From Phormidesmis priestleyi (lineage in GTDB: Bacteria; Cyanobacteriota; Cyanobacteriia; Phormidesmidales; Phormidesmidaceae), in assembly GCA_003242115.1 (NCBI GenBank), contig QBMP01000012.1, positions 21,940 to 33,645 of the forward strand: DNA of 11,706 nt, written 5' to 3'. Shown in pieces: positions 1 to 5,869 of the stretch (its first letter is position 1; every line of letters starts with the position of its first letter). The notes beneath the pieces are model-generated. The model did not search any database. It saw only the letters and a list, made by a program, of their open reading frames with translations, and was not told the DNA's origin. The position numbers were made by a program, and so were the translations under genes.

Positions 1-330
1 AAGCCCAGTACCATTGGCAAGACTGGCAAGACTGACAAAACTAGCCAGATGAAAAAGACTCAGTTCAGTGAAGAGTCGTTTGCCTCAGGTTTGACGGCCT
101 CAGGTTTGACGGCTTCGGGGGACGATTTGGCGAGTGATCCATGGGTACTGCGCGATCTATCGCCCGTTCTAAGCCAAGTTCTCAATACCCTATCAGTTGA
201 GCCGATGGTGTTTGATCACATTGTGCAGGGCGCACAAATGGATACCGCAGCGGTGTTGAGTGCGCTGATGCAGCTAGAGCTATCGGGTTTGGTCGTGCAG
301 CTACCGGGGATGCAATATCAGCGAGCTTGA
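1..330 (+). CDS. dprA: DNA-processing protein DprA, C-terminal fragment (5' end outside window)
   Basis: The frame is open from base 1 to a TGA at 328-330, so this is the 3' end of a gene that begins upstream; the internal ATG at 49 is not the real start. The last ~60 residues (from LSPVLSQVLNTLSVEP to the end) form a small winged-helix domain. Its ending LELSGLVVQLPGMQYQRA is the hallmark of the DprA C-terminal winged helix. DprA (Smf) binds single-stranded DNA and loads RecA during natural transformation; the Rossmann-fold core that does this lies outside the window. The segment before the winged helix is a low-complexity linker built from two tandem repeats: a 9-bp unit giving GKT-GKT-DKT at 16-42, and a 15-bp unit giving ASGLT-ASGLT-ASG at 82-119. 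The family assignment rests only on the C-terminal domain, but that match is characteristic. Confidence 0.82.
   Translation, partial: KPSTIGKTGKTDKTSQMKKTQFSEESFASGLTASGLTASGDDLASDPWVLRDLSPVLSQVLNTLSVEPMVFDHIVQGAQMDTAAVLSALMQLELSGLVVQLPGMQYQRA
16..42 (+). repeat. 9-bp tandem repeat x3 in the dprA linker
   Basis: Units GGCAAGACT, GGCAAGACT and GACAAAACT follow one another in frame and encode GKT-GKT-DKT. The third copy differs at two bases. Confidence 0.85.
82..119 (+). repeat. 15-bp tandem repeat in the dprA linker
   Basis: Two identical 15-bp units (82-96 and 97-111, GCCTCAGGTTTGACG) are followed by a partial third unit (GCTTCGGG). They are in frame and encode ASGLT-ASGLT-ASG, a flexible linker ahead of the winged helix. 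Confidence 0.9.
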
Positions 331-378
331 GATAGAAAAGCCGATGGCTTGTGCCAGCTTGTGGGGGAAGACAGCCGG

Positions 379-417
379 TTGACTGACAAAATAGGGAAAT
401 CTGATATATCTGATATA
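379..417 (+). promoter_or_regulatory. Candidate promoter and 9-bp direct repeat ahead of the acyltransferase
   Basis: TTGACT at 379-384 resembles a -35 box. Downstream, the 9-mer TCTGATATA occurs twice in tandem (400-408, 409-417). The first copy supplies an extended -10-like TGATATATC, with the hexamer at 405-410. The spacer of 20 is long, so this is tentative. If real, transcription would start near 417, which fits the later ATG at 495 better than the one at 423. Confidence 0.3.
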
Positions 418-494
418 CCCGGATGCGATCGCTCAAAACCGCCCTGGTTTTCATCCCAAATTTGTCACCCCTTAGCGCCCAGCTAGCCTTCTCA

Positions 495-1886
495 ATGCCC
501 TCTATTTTGACTCGCGCTCAGCCTGCTCTCGATTTTATTCCACCAAACTATACCGGTTGGGTAAGACGAATCCTAGCGCCGCTGATGCCTGCTGTGACGG
601 CTTTTAAAACCAACGTGACAGCGATAGAAACGCACCATGTAGAGACGCTAGCTCAGCAATACGATGACTTTGCGGCGGGTAAAACGCGCCTGCTGATTGC
701 CTTTCGGCATCCGAATTCTAATGATCCCTATATGCTCAGTCATCTATTTTGGCGGGCATTGCCGCAAACGGCTCGGCAAATGGGGCTGAAGCTTGGCACC
801 CCTCACGCTCACTTTATTTATGATCGCGGCATTCCGCTGTGGGCGGGCAGCTACTTGAGTTGGATATTTTCTCACTTGGGCGGGGTGCCGATTCAGCGCG
901 GCAAGCTTGATTTGCGGGCGCTCAAAACGGCGCGATCGCTGCTCCTAAACGGCCAATTTCCCTTAGCCGCAGCGCCCGAAGGCGGCAATAACGGCCATAA
1001 CGAAATTGTCAGCCCGCTAGAGCCTGGAATTGCGCAGTTAGCCTTTTGGTGCGCTGAAGATCTGCAAGCGGCTAAGCGAGATCAGGCGGTCGTGATTTTG
1101 CCAGTGGGCATTCAGTATCGCTATATTGATCCGCCTTGGCGGCAGCTAGAAGCGCTGATTCATGAATTAGAGGTTGATAGCGGCCTTCAAAAAGAGGGAT
1201 TGGCTGACATTCTTAAAAACAGTGAGTGGTTAGAGATTGGGCTACCTGAGCAGGCTGACCTATACCGGCGGCTATATCGGTTAGCGGAGCACTTGCTGAC
1301 GCTGATGGAGGGCTACTACCACAATTTTTATGGGGTGAGCTTTGAGCACTCTAAGCTGGCAAGCTGCCCCAATGAGCGGCTAGCAGAGCGGCTGAAGGCG
1401 CTGATGGATAAAGCTTTGCAGGTGGGTGAGCAGTATTTCAACCTGCGGCCCAAAGGCAGCTTGATTGATCGCTGCCGGAAGCTGGAGCAAGCGGGATGGA
1501 GCCGGATTTTTCGTGAAGACACGATTAGCCTGACGCCCGTGGAGCTAGGTTTGGCGGATCGGGTGGCGGAGGAGGCGAATTTGCGGATGTGGCATATGCG
1601 CTTAGTGGAGAGCTTTGTAGCGGTGACGGGTCACTATGTAAAGGAGCATCCGAGTGCGGATCGCTTTGCGGAAACCACGCTGCTGCTGCGCGATATGGTG
1701 GGCAAAATCAAGGGCAAAACCCTCAGCCGACCGCAGCTGGGTCAGCAAAGGGCGATTTTGACGGTGGGTGAGCCGATTGAGGTGAGTCGGCGGCTGGCGG
1801 ACTATAAGGGCAAGCGTAGAGGGGCGATCGCTGCTCTTACTCAAGAGCTACAGACGGCGATGGAAGCCTTAATTGTGACTGAATAA
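495..1886 (+). CDS. PlsC-type glycerolipid acyltransferase (1-acylglycerol-3-phosphate acyltransferase family)
   Basis: A 463-residue protein with the four acyltransferase blocks in order: HPNSND at 72-77 (HX4D catalytic motif), GGVPIQRGKLD at 129-139 (block II), PEGGNNGHN at 161-169 (block III, the PEG of FPEGTRS) and LPVGIQY at 202-208 (block IV). By family it moves an acyl group to a glycerolipid acceptor at the membrane; the actual acceptor and donor are not shown by sequence. It is about twice the length of a typical PlsC, and its C-terminal ~250 residues match no domain I can name. The frame also opens at ATG 423, adding 24 residues. I chose ATG 495 because the extra residues look non-conserved, start on a HIP1 site, and lie on a possible promoter; neither ATG has a good Shine-Dalgarno. 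It converges on the methyltransferase with only five bases between the stops, with no room for a separate terminator. Confidence 0.82.
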   Translation: MPSILTRAQPALDFIPPNYTGWVRRILAPLMPAVTAFKTNVTAIETHHVETLAQQYDDFAAGKTRLLIAFRHPNSNDPYMLSHLFWRALPQTARQMGLKLGTPHAHFIYDRGIPLWAGSYLSWIFSHLGGVPIQRGKLDLRALKTARSLLLNGQFPLAAAPEGGNNGHNEIVSPLEPGIAQLAFWCAEDLQAAKRDQAVVILPVGIQYRYIDPPWRQLEALIHELEVDSGLQKEGLADILKNSEWLEIGLPEQADLYRRLYRLAEHLLTLMEGYYHNFYGVSFEHSKLASCPNERLAERLKALMDKALQVGEQYFNLRPKGSLIDRCRKLEQAGWSRIFREDTISLTPVELGLADRVAEEANLRMWHMRLVESFVAVTGHYVKEHPSADRFAETTLLLRDMVGKIKGKTLSRPQLGQQRAILTVGEPIEVSRRLADYKGKRRGAIAALTQELQTAMEALIVTE

Positions 1887-1891
1887 GCCCA

Positions 1892-2572
1892 TTACTGCAC
1901 CGAATTTACAAGGGGTTCCATGCGTTCGGCGATGACGGCGTAGAAGGGATCGCCGTTGCCGCTGCCAGTGAATTGACTGAGCATTTGTAAGAATGCTGGA
2001 ACTTCGGGCTTTTTGGCAATGGTTTCGATGTTGCCAAAGCCAGGAATCGCCTCAAAGTAGTGTTTGATAAGGGCAACTCGGCTGGCTTCTGTGCCTTCTC
2101 GCCAAGCTGAAATCGCTTTGTCATAAAACATCCGATTTGAAAAGCTAAAAATTGCGATTCCCCCCGGCTTCAGGACTCGATAGACTTCGGCAAAAATTTT
2201 CTCAGGGTACTGAATGTACTGTACAGAGACGGTGTTGATCACCGCATCGAAAGTGCAGTCAGCTAGCGGCAAAGTCTGGTTTTCGTTTAGATTCTGCACA
2301 AAATAGTGGTTTAGCTGTTTGTTGCGCGCTAGCTCTTCGGCGTTGAGGCCGTGGCCTTCTACATGAGCGTAAGGAATGTCGGTGGGGAGGTGCGATACCC
2401 AGCTGCTCATCATATCGAGAATGCGGCTGTTGGGGGGAATGCGATCGCGATACAAAGCCGTCAGTTGGGCAATAAAGCCCTCATCGACATGGGTGACAAA
2501 TCGCGGGGTGCTATAAAACAGGGCATCGTCAGTCGGGTCAAGCTTTGCGCGTTGGTCAGCTTTGAGCAGCAT
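1892..2572 (-). CDS. Class I SAM-dependent methyltransferase (Methyltransf_11-like)
   Basis: A 226-residue protein with a Rossmann methyltransferase layout: motif I region ILDMMSSWVSHLP at 51-63, an acidic post-I position in VEGHGLNAEEL (71-81), motif II DAVINTVSVQYI at 109-120, and post-II VLKPGGIAIFSFSNRMF at 133-149, the classic LKPGG of type 11 enzymes. Motif I is unusual: the glycine-rich GxGxG that holds SAM is replaced by MMSSWVSH. The substrate is unknown. The start is the ATG at 2572; no Shine-Dalgarno is evident. The 5' side is separated from the upstream PEP-CTERM gene on the same strand by 157 bp containing a strong inverted repeat, so co-transcription is doubtful. The fold is secure from motifs II to post-II; activity is inferred. 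Confidence 0.8.
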   Translation of the reverse strand: MLLKADQRAKLDPTDDALFYSTPRFVTHVDEGFIAQLTALYRDRIPPNSRILDMMSSWVSHLPTDIPYAHVEGHGLNAEELARNKQLNHYFVQNLNENQTLPLADCTFDAVINTVSVQYIQYPEKIFAEVYRVLKPGGIAIFSFSNRMFYDKAISAWREGTEASRVALIKHYFEAIPGFGNIETIAKKPEVPAFLQMLSQFTGSGNGDPFYAVIAERMEPLVNSVQ

Positions 2573-2606
2573 AGAAATTAGAAAAGGGGCACGTCATCTA
2601 TAAGGA

Positions 2607-2644
2607 TAGGGCCAGATCGATGGGGGTGCATCAATCTGGCCCTA
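2607..2644. repeat. 16-bp-arm inverted repeat (hairpin) between two minus-strand genes
   Basis: The arms are 2607-2622 (T AGGGCCAGATCGATG) and 2629-2644 (CATCAATCTGGCCCT A), pairing over 16 positions with one C/A mismatch around a 6-base loop. It lies downstream of the PEP-CTERM gene and upstream of the methyltransferase on the minus strand. Neither side has an immediate T-tract, so it is not a textbook intrinsic terminator. It could be a Rho-independent-like end, an mRNA-stabilising hairpin, or a dispersed REP-like element. Confidence 0.75.
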
Positions 2645-2729
2645 CGTTGTGTTGTCTATAAATTTTGTCAGTTAGCAAGCTATGAAAGATTACCAACTAC
2701 AAAAATTGCTTAGCTCAGTCAATGACTGC

Positions 2730-3389
2730 TTATGCAGACACCTCTTGACGACGACGAATAATGAAGACCGTCCCAACCATCAAGCCTAGACCCAAAAGAG
2801 CGGAAGGCTCAGGGACACTCACCTTCGTGACTTCAAAGCTGGCAGAGTAACTACCGTTTTTATTAGGTAAGAACTGGCTGGAGAGAATGCCCTTGCCCTC
2901 CCCTAATACTTCATCATCAAGGCTCTTAAAGACTCCCTTGAATACATTAGTAGTATACCCAAATGAGCTTGCTGACAGCGGAGAAATGAACTCTGTAATT
3001 ATGAACTTGAATGAATCTACGCCGTTGGATACTCTCAAGAACTCTTTGTTGTTCAGATAATCCGTTGGCTTGGTAAAGTCGACGCTGAGAATTTCATAGC
3101 CAGGTAAAACGGTACCGTTAGAGATAAAGGATTCAAAACCACCTGTAGTAAGATCGTTGTCGTAAATCCCAAAGTTGCCATAGCTGCCGATACCAGCAAA
3201 AGTGACGGGTTTACCAACTTTAGCAAACTTATGCTCTCCGACTGAAGTAGGCGCTTTAACGCCACCTCCAATGTTAAGAAGGTCGCCGTTGTTAAAAAAG
3301 ACAGCGGCGGAAGCGGGGGCAGCCATGATCATTGCTGAAACGGCTGCGAGTGGTGCTGCTAGGAGCGCTCCAAAGAATTTAGCGTTCAT
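2730..3389 (-). CDS. PEP-CTERM sorting domain protein, function unknown
   Basis: A 219-residue exported protein. Residues 1-28 are a Sec signal peptide (MNAKFF, a hydrophobic alanine-rich core, then APASA with likely cleavage after Ala28). The C-terminus from 192 is a complete PEP-CTERM signal: VPEPSALLGL, a hydrophobic helix, then the basic cluster RRR and a short tail. In known systems exosortase recognises this signal and processes the protein at the envelope; no exosortase gene lies in this window. The middle (~29-190) is rich in Gly, Asn, Ser, Phe and Thr, with no cysteine and no domain I recognise. It looks like a beta-rich surface protein. The ATG at 3389 is supported by AAGGA at 3398-3402 with an 8-base spacer. 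Base composition is more AT-rich than its neighbours and there is no HIP1 site in the gene. Confidence 0.85.
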   Translation of the reverse strand: MNAKFFGALLAAPLAAVSAMIMAAPASAAVFFNNGDLLNIGGGVKAPTSVGEHKFAKVGKPVTFAGIGSYGNFGIYDNDLTTGGFESFISNGTVLPGYEILSVDFTKPTDYLNNKEFLRVSNGVDSFKFIITEFISPLSASSFGYTTNVFKGVFKSLDDEVLGEGKGILSSQFLPNKNGSYSASFEVTKVSVPEPSALLGLGLMVGTVFIIRRRQEVSA

Positions 3390-3397
3390 ATAGAAGT

Positions 3398-3402
3398 TCC
3401 TT
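3398..3402 (-). promoter_or_regulatory. Shine-Dalgarno site of the PEP-CTERM gene
   Basis: On the minus strand AAGGA sits 8 bases ahead of the ATG at 3389. It is the clearest ribosome binding site in the window, where most starts have none, and it fixes this start. Confidence 0.6.
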
Positions 3403-3439
3403 TCCTATGAATGGAAAAATGAAAAAAAGAAAAGAGAAG

Positions 3440-3455
3440 TACCTCATTAGAGGTA
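3440..3455. repeat. Perfect 6-bp-arm palindrome in the PEP-CTERM upstream region
   Basis: TACCTC-ATTA-GAGGTA, with a 4-base centre, lies about 50 bp upstream of the PEP-CTERM start at 3389. It could be an operator or a small leader hairpin; no regulator is implied by the sequence. Confidence 0.4.
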
Positions 3456-3632
3456 ACTAGAAGCACTCACTGAGACGAGCAATAAGCAGAAGGTTTAGAT
3501 GTGCTGATGCTCTCCATATATCTAAGCACAAGCATCCGCAGAAGCACCTTACTTTTCATAGGGGTTCATTCAAGCTTCACAACGTTTTTTTTGGCGTAGC
3601 CTGTGCCTGACGGTAAATTACGCCGTAGAAGG

Positions 3633-3662
3633 TAGCTTTTATAACTTTTTTGGTAAAAGCTA
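3633..3662. repeat. Inverted repeat, 9-bp arms, about 245 bp upstream of the PEP-CTERM gene
   Basis: TAGCTTTTA (3633-3641) and TAAAAGCTA (3654-3662) are perfect arms around a 12-base T-rich loop. The pairing can extend by two G/C pairs with a one-base bulge (3631-3632 with 3664-3665). A second inverted repeat (GGCGTA/TACGCC) lies directly beside it. Confidence 0.5.
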
Positions 3663-3883
3663 GCCGGTATAATTCCCTTCCGTAAGACTACGCTGAGGTC
3701 ATATTTCCTTTACACTTAACGCTGGGCCACTGCCGATAGCGTTGGGGATAAGGACGCTTTAGGTCAAGGCGTGAGCTTGTATTTTGTACTGAGGTTTTTG
3801 GGGTCGATTATCCACTTAAAAATTACTGAGTGAGGGCTGGACGATAAATTGGCTACAGGCCAATCAGCTTGAGGTTAACAACA

Positions 3884-4021
3884 ATGGCGATCGCCTTAAT
3901 AACTCCGCCCTTTGCCAGCCTGAGTGCGCTCTGTAGCCTAAGTACGGACGGGGAGCGTATAGAGCGCGGCTTTTGGCGGGAATGTGGGGAAAGAAGGTCG
4001 CGATCGCTACAAGCCAACTAG
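3884..4021 (+). CDS. Possible small ORF, 45 codons, hypothetical
   Basis: ATG 3884 to TAG 4019-4021. It is preceded by GAGG at 3871-3874 with a 9-base spacer, which is better than most starts here, and by a small hairpin (ATTGGC/GCCAAT, 3848-3864). The product begins MAIALITPPFASLSALC and ends with an Arg/Ser-rich stretch. I recognise no family. HIP1 sites account for part of both ends, so the frame may be chance. It is listed only so that it can be checked. Confidence 0.18.
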   Translation: MAIALITPPFASLSALCSLSTDGERIERGFWRECGERRSRSLQAN

Positions 4022-4259
4022 CGAACGGCTGCTATAGAAAGAAAAGGTAGCCGTTATCTTCAGATAAGTTCATTTGTTATTGCCCGGATAAACCCGCTCA
4101 TTCTCTGAAGGTGGTAAGGTAGCGAATTCCTTCAACGCTGTATCAAAACAGCACAGCATTCTACAAATACCATGCTGCAAATAGCTTCCTGATCCTGACT
4201 ATCGCGCTTTGACTGATCGTAATTTTTTCAACAGCTTATCTCAACATTTCAATTGCCCT

Positions 4260-4370
4260 ATGACTATGTTTAGATTATTTCGCCGTCGCCGTCGTCAAGC
4301 TGCTTACCCTTGGGCACAGCGGCTGAGTTCGCTAGCCCGATTCTCTCGCTATGAATGCTTTATGGATTAG
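4260..4370 (+). CDS. Small arginine-rich protein, 36 aa, function unknown
   Basis: ATG 4260 (or the in-frame ATG 4266) to TAG 4368-4370. The product begins MTMFRLFRRRRRQAAYPW and ends RFSRYECFMD. It has five consecutive arginines near the N-terminus (8-12), a single Trp (18) and single Cys (33), an overall strongly basic N-terminal half and an acidic last residue. No signal peptide or membrane helix is apparent; the pattern suggests binding to nucleic acid, membrane surface or an acidic partner, which is inference only. Support for a real gene: codon use like its neighbours, isolation in an otherwise gene-poor region, and a strong intrinsic terminator on the same strand 42 bases after the stop. 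Against: short length and no Shine-Dalgarno. I do not recognise the family. The alternative is that the transcript is a small RNA with a chance ORF. Confidence 0.5.
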   Translation: MTMFRLFRRRRRQAAYPWAQRLSSLARFSRYECFMD

Positions 4371-4412
4371 CTGAATAGCTTTGATTTGATCCACTGCACT
4401 GACCCATGCGAG

Positions 4413-4449
4413 AAATCCCCACAAAGCCTTGCGCTCTGTGGGGATTTTT
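4413..4449 (+). terminator. Intrinsic terminator downstream of the small arginine-rich ORF
   Basis: AAATCCCCACA (4413-4423) pairs perfectly over 11 bp with TGTGGGGATTT (4437-4447). The T-run at 4445-4449 overlaps the end of the right arm. The loop can form an extra 3-bp AGC/GCT stem. The T-tract is on the plus strand, so this ends transcription from the left. A second, weaker hairpin follows at 4454-4473. Confidence 0.8.
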
Positions 4450-4453
4450 GTGG

Positions 4454-4473
4454 AAATTCTTACGAGAATTTTT
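4454..4473 (+). terminator. Second terminator-like hairpin in tandem
   Basis: AAATTCT (4454-4460), loop TACG, AGAATTT (4465-4471), then TT. It is a perfect 7-bp AT-rich stem ending in five T's. It is weak alone, but sits directly behind the main terminator, and it may insulate the antisense side of the convergent aminotransferase gene. Confidence 0.45.
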
Positions 4474-4502
4474 GTAGAGATTTCGGTCTTCTGTGCGATC
4501 GC

Positions 4503-5672
4503 TTACGCCACCTCAGTCAGCACCTGCTTCAGCGCCGCCAAAAACGTGTCTACATTCTCTGGCGTGGCGTTGTAGCCCATCAAACCCACGCGCCAGACCT
4601 TCCCAGCGAGATCGCCCAAGCCACCGCCCAGTTCCAGATTGTGATCATCAATCAGCTTATTGGTCACCGCTTTACCATCTATGCCTGCGGGAATGCGAAC
4701 GGTGGTAAGGGTGTGCAGACGGTGCTCACGCGGCACATGGCAGGTAAGATCCATCTCTTCTAGCCCTGCATAGAGGCGCTCGGCAGCATTTTGGTGACGA
4801 GTCCAGCGATTTTCTAAGCCTTCTTCGGCGAGTAGGCGCAGGGCTTCGCGGATAGCGTAGGTCATATTCACCGGAGCGGTGTGGTGGTAGGTGCGGCCCT
4901 TGCCCCAGTAGTTGCTGAGCAAAGACATGTCTAAATACCAGTTGGCGACTTTGCTTTGGCGGTTGTTGAGCTTGGTGAGGGCGCGATCGCTCATCGTAAA
5001 CGGCGAGATTCCAGGCGGGCAGCTCAGTCCTTTTTGGCTACAGCTATAGGCCAGATCCACGCCCCACTGGTCTAAAAATAAAGGTACGCCGCCCAAGCTC
5101 GTTACCGTATCGAGAATCAGCAGACAGTCATACTCACGGCACAAATCACCAATGCCATCCATCGGCTGACACACCCCAGTAGAGGTTTCGGCATGAACAA
5201 TGGCCATAATTTGCGGACGATGCTCTTCAAGCGCGGCGCGGATATCTGCCAGGGTAAACACCTCTCCCCAAGCCCGATGAATGCTGCTGACCTCAGCCCC
5301 ATAGCGCCCAGCCATATCGACCAAACGATGGCCAAAATAACCGTTCACGCACACCAGCACTTTGTCACCGGGCTCCACGGTATTAGCTAGCGTCGCCTCC
5401 ATCGCCGCCGAACCCGTACCGCTTACCGGCAGCGTCATCCGGTTATCGGTTTGCCAAGCGTAGCGCATGAGCGATTGCACTTCGTCCATGAGCTGAAGGT
5501 AGGCTTTATCAAGATGGCCAATCGGCTGACGATTCATCGCCGCTAGCACCGTTGGATCAGCATTAGAAGGGCCGGGGCCAAGCAATAGTCGGGCGGGAAT
5601 ATCGAGCGGCTGGAGCGACTTTAAGTGGCGGGTATCAATCGTTGGCGCAGTCACAGAAAGAGTAGTAGTCAT
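4503..5672 (-). CDS. Class V PLP aminotransferase, alanine/serine-glyoxylate aminotransferase type
   Basis: A 389-residue fold type I PLP enzyme, the normal length for the AGT family. Visible landmarks: GPGPSN at 32-37; SGTGSAAM at 84-91 (phosphate-cup loop); Asp188 in ILDTVTSLGG (ring-nitrogen Asp); Lys214 in SCSQKGLSCPPG (Schiff-base lysine); and Arg361 in WRVGLMG (substrate carboxylate). By family it transfers an amino group to glyoxylate, giving glycine, with alanine or serine as donor; in cyanobacteria this belongs to photorespiratory glyoxylate disposal. Homologues have often carried the old label 'soluble hydrogenase 42 kDa subunit', which the PLP motifs contradict. The start is ATG 5672; the frame can be extended two codons to a TTG at 5678, but the ATG is preferable. 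It diverges from the NlpC/P60 gene across a region with repeats and a possible NtcA site. The donor specificity is not decidable from sequence. Confidence 0.88.
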   Translation of the reverse strand: MTTTLSVTAPTIDTRHLKSLQPLDIPARLLLGPGPSNADPTVLAAMNRQPIGHLDKAYLQLMDEVQSLMRYAWQTDNRMTLPVSGTGSAAMEATLANTVEPGDKVLVCVNGYFGHRLVDMAGRYGAEVSSIHRAWGEVFTLADIRAALEEHRPQIMAIVHAETSTGVCQPMDGIGDLCREYDCLLILDTVTSLGGVPLFLDQWGVDLAYSCSQKGLSCPPGISPFTMSDRALTKLNNRQSKVANWYLDMSLLSNYWGKGRTYHHTAPVNMTYAIREALRLLAEEGLENRWTRHQNAAERLYAGLEEMDLTCHVPREHRLHTLTTVRIPAGIDGKAVTNKLIDDHNLELGGGLGDLAGKVWRVGLMGYNATPENVDTFLAALKQVLTEVA

Positions 5673-5723
5673 AAGCAACAGAGGTTTTTACACAAAACAA
5701 ACAAAGAGCCCAAGTGAGCTTTG

Positions 5724-5732
5724 TGTATACCA
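5724..5732 (-). promoter_or_regulatory. Candidate extended -10 of the aminotransferase gene
   Basis: On the minus strand TG-G-TATACA gives an extended -10-like element. Transcription would begin near 5717, leaving a ~45-base leader before ATG 5672. No good -35 is present at 17 bp, so activation by a bound factor would be needed. Confidence 0.3.
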
Positions 5733-5738
5733 GCCTAC
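5725..5738. promoter_or_regulatory. GTA-N8-TAC motif (possible NtcA site) between divergent genes
   Basis: GTA at 5725-5727 and TAC at 5736-5738 with exactly 8 bases between match the NtcA consensus. It overlaps the candidate -10 of the aminotransferase gene, a position that would suggest repression on that strand. A motif this loose is expected by chance a few times in a window this size, so context is the only support. Confidence 0.3.
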
Positions 5739-5760
5739 CGTTTCTGAGCTTGCCTTCATA

Positions 5761-5813
5761 GAGGTGGTTTATAGGGAGGTGATTTGCAGAGAGGTAATTG
5801 GCTGAGGTGAGTC
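5761..5813. repeat. Four GAGGT direct repeats in a divergent promoter region
   Basis: GAGGT starts at 5761, 5776, 5791 and 5804 (spacing 15, 15, 13). The copies read GAGGTGGTTT, GAGGTGATTT, GAGGTAATTG and GAGGTGAGTC. They lie upstream of the candidate aminotransferase -10 (about -44 to -96) and also ahead of the NlpC/P60 gene. They look like an array of regulator half-sites or a decayed tandem duplication. Confidence 0.6.
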
Positions 5814-5869
5814 GTTCTTAGGGTATGGTTACTTATCTTCAATGGGTATCGGGGTTGAGATGTCGGCAT

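Larger units (their letters stand above)
3390..4259. other. Long intergenic region, 870 bp, with several hairpins and no convincing gene
   Basis: No open frame here looks like a known protein and no tRNA or rRNA was seen. The left part is the upstream region of the minus-strand PEP-CTERM gene. Inverted repeats include GGCGTA/TACGCC (3593-3598, 3619-3624), TAGCTTTTA/TAAAAGCTA (3633-3641, 3654-3662), AACGCT/AGCGTT (3718-3723, 3738-3743), ATTGGC/GCCAAT (3848-3853, 3859-3864) and AACGGCT/AGCCGTT (4024-4030, 4049-4055). The palindrome TTATCT-TC-AGATAA lies at 4054-4067. There is a T8 run at 3585-3592 and HIP1 sites at 3887 and 4000. A weak 45-codon ORF (3884-4021) is listed separately. Confidence 0.6.

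Noticed and set aside
338..350. Small hairpin AAGCC-GAT-GGCTT after dprA as a terminator
   Set aside because: The stem is only 5 bp with a 3-base loop and no T-tract follows.
423..494. N-terminal extension of the acyltransferase from ATG 423
   Set aside because: It would add 24 residues unlike the conserved start of the family, begins on a HIP1 site, and overlaps a candidate promoter. It is kept only as an alternative.
4386..4763. 125-codon plus-strand frame overlapping the aminotransferase 3' end
   Set aside because: It starts on the terminator hairpin and runs antisense to a well-supported PLP enzyme; the translation has no recognisable domain. It is a shadow frame.
4503..5672. Annotation as soluble hydrogenase small subunit
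   Set aside because: This label circulates for cyanobacterial homologues, but the Schiff-base Lys, PLP Asp and carboxylate Arg show a class V aminotransferase and no metal-cluster cysteine pattern is present.
5701..5724. ACAAAG/CTTTGT inverted repeat in the aminotransferase leader as an attenuator
   Set aside because: The stem is 6 bp with a 12-base loop and mismatches inside; the T-rich stretch after it on the minus strand is interrupted by G's. Too weak to call.
5761..5813. CRISPR-like or iteron origin array
   Set aside because: Repeats are only 5-10 bp with 3-10 bp between them, four copies, and no cas or replication gene is present; a regulator site array is more likely.
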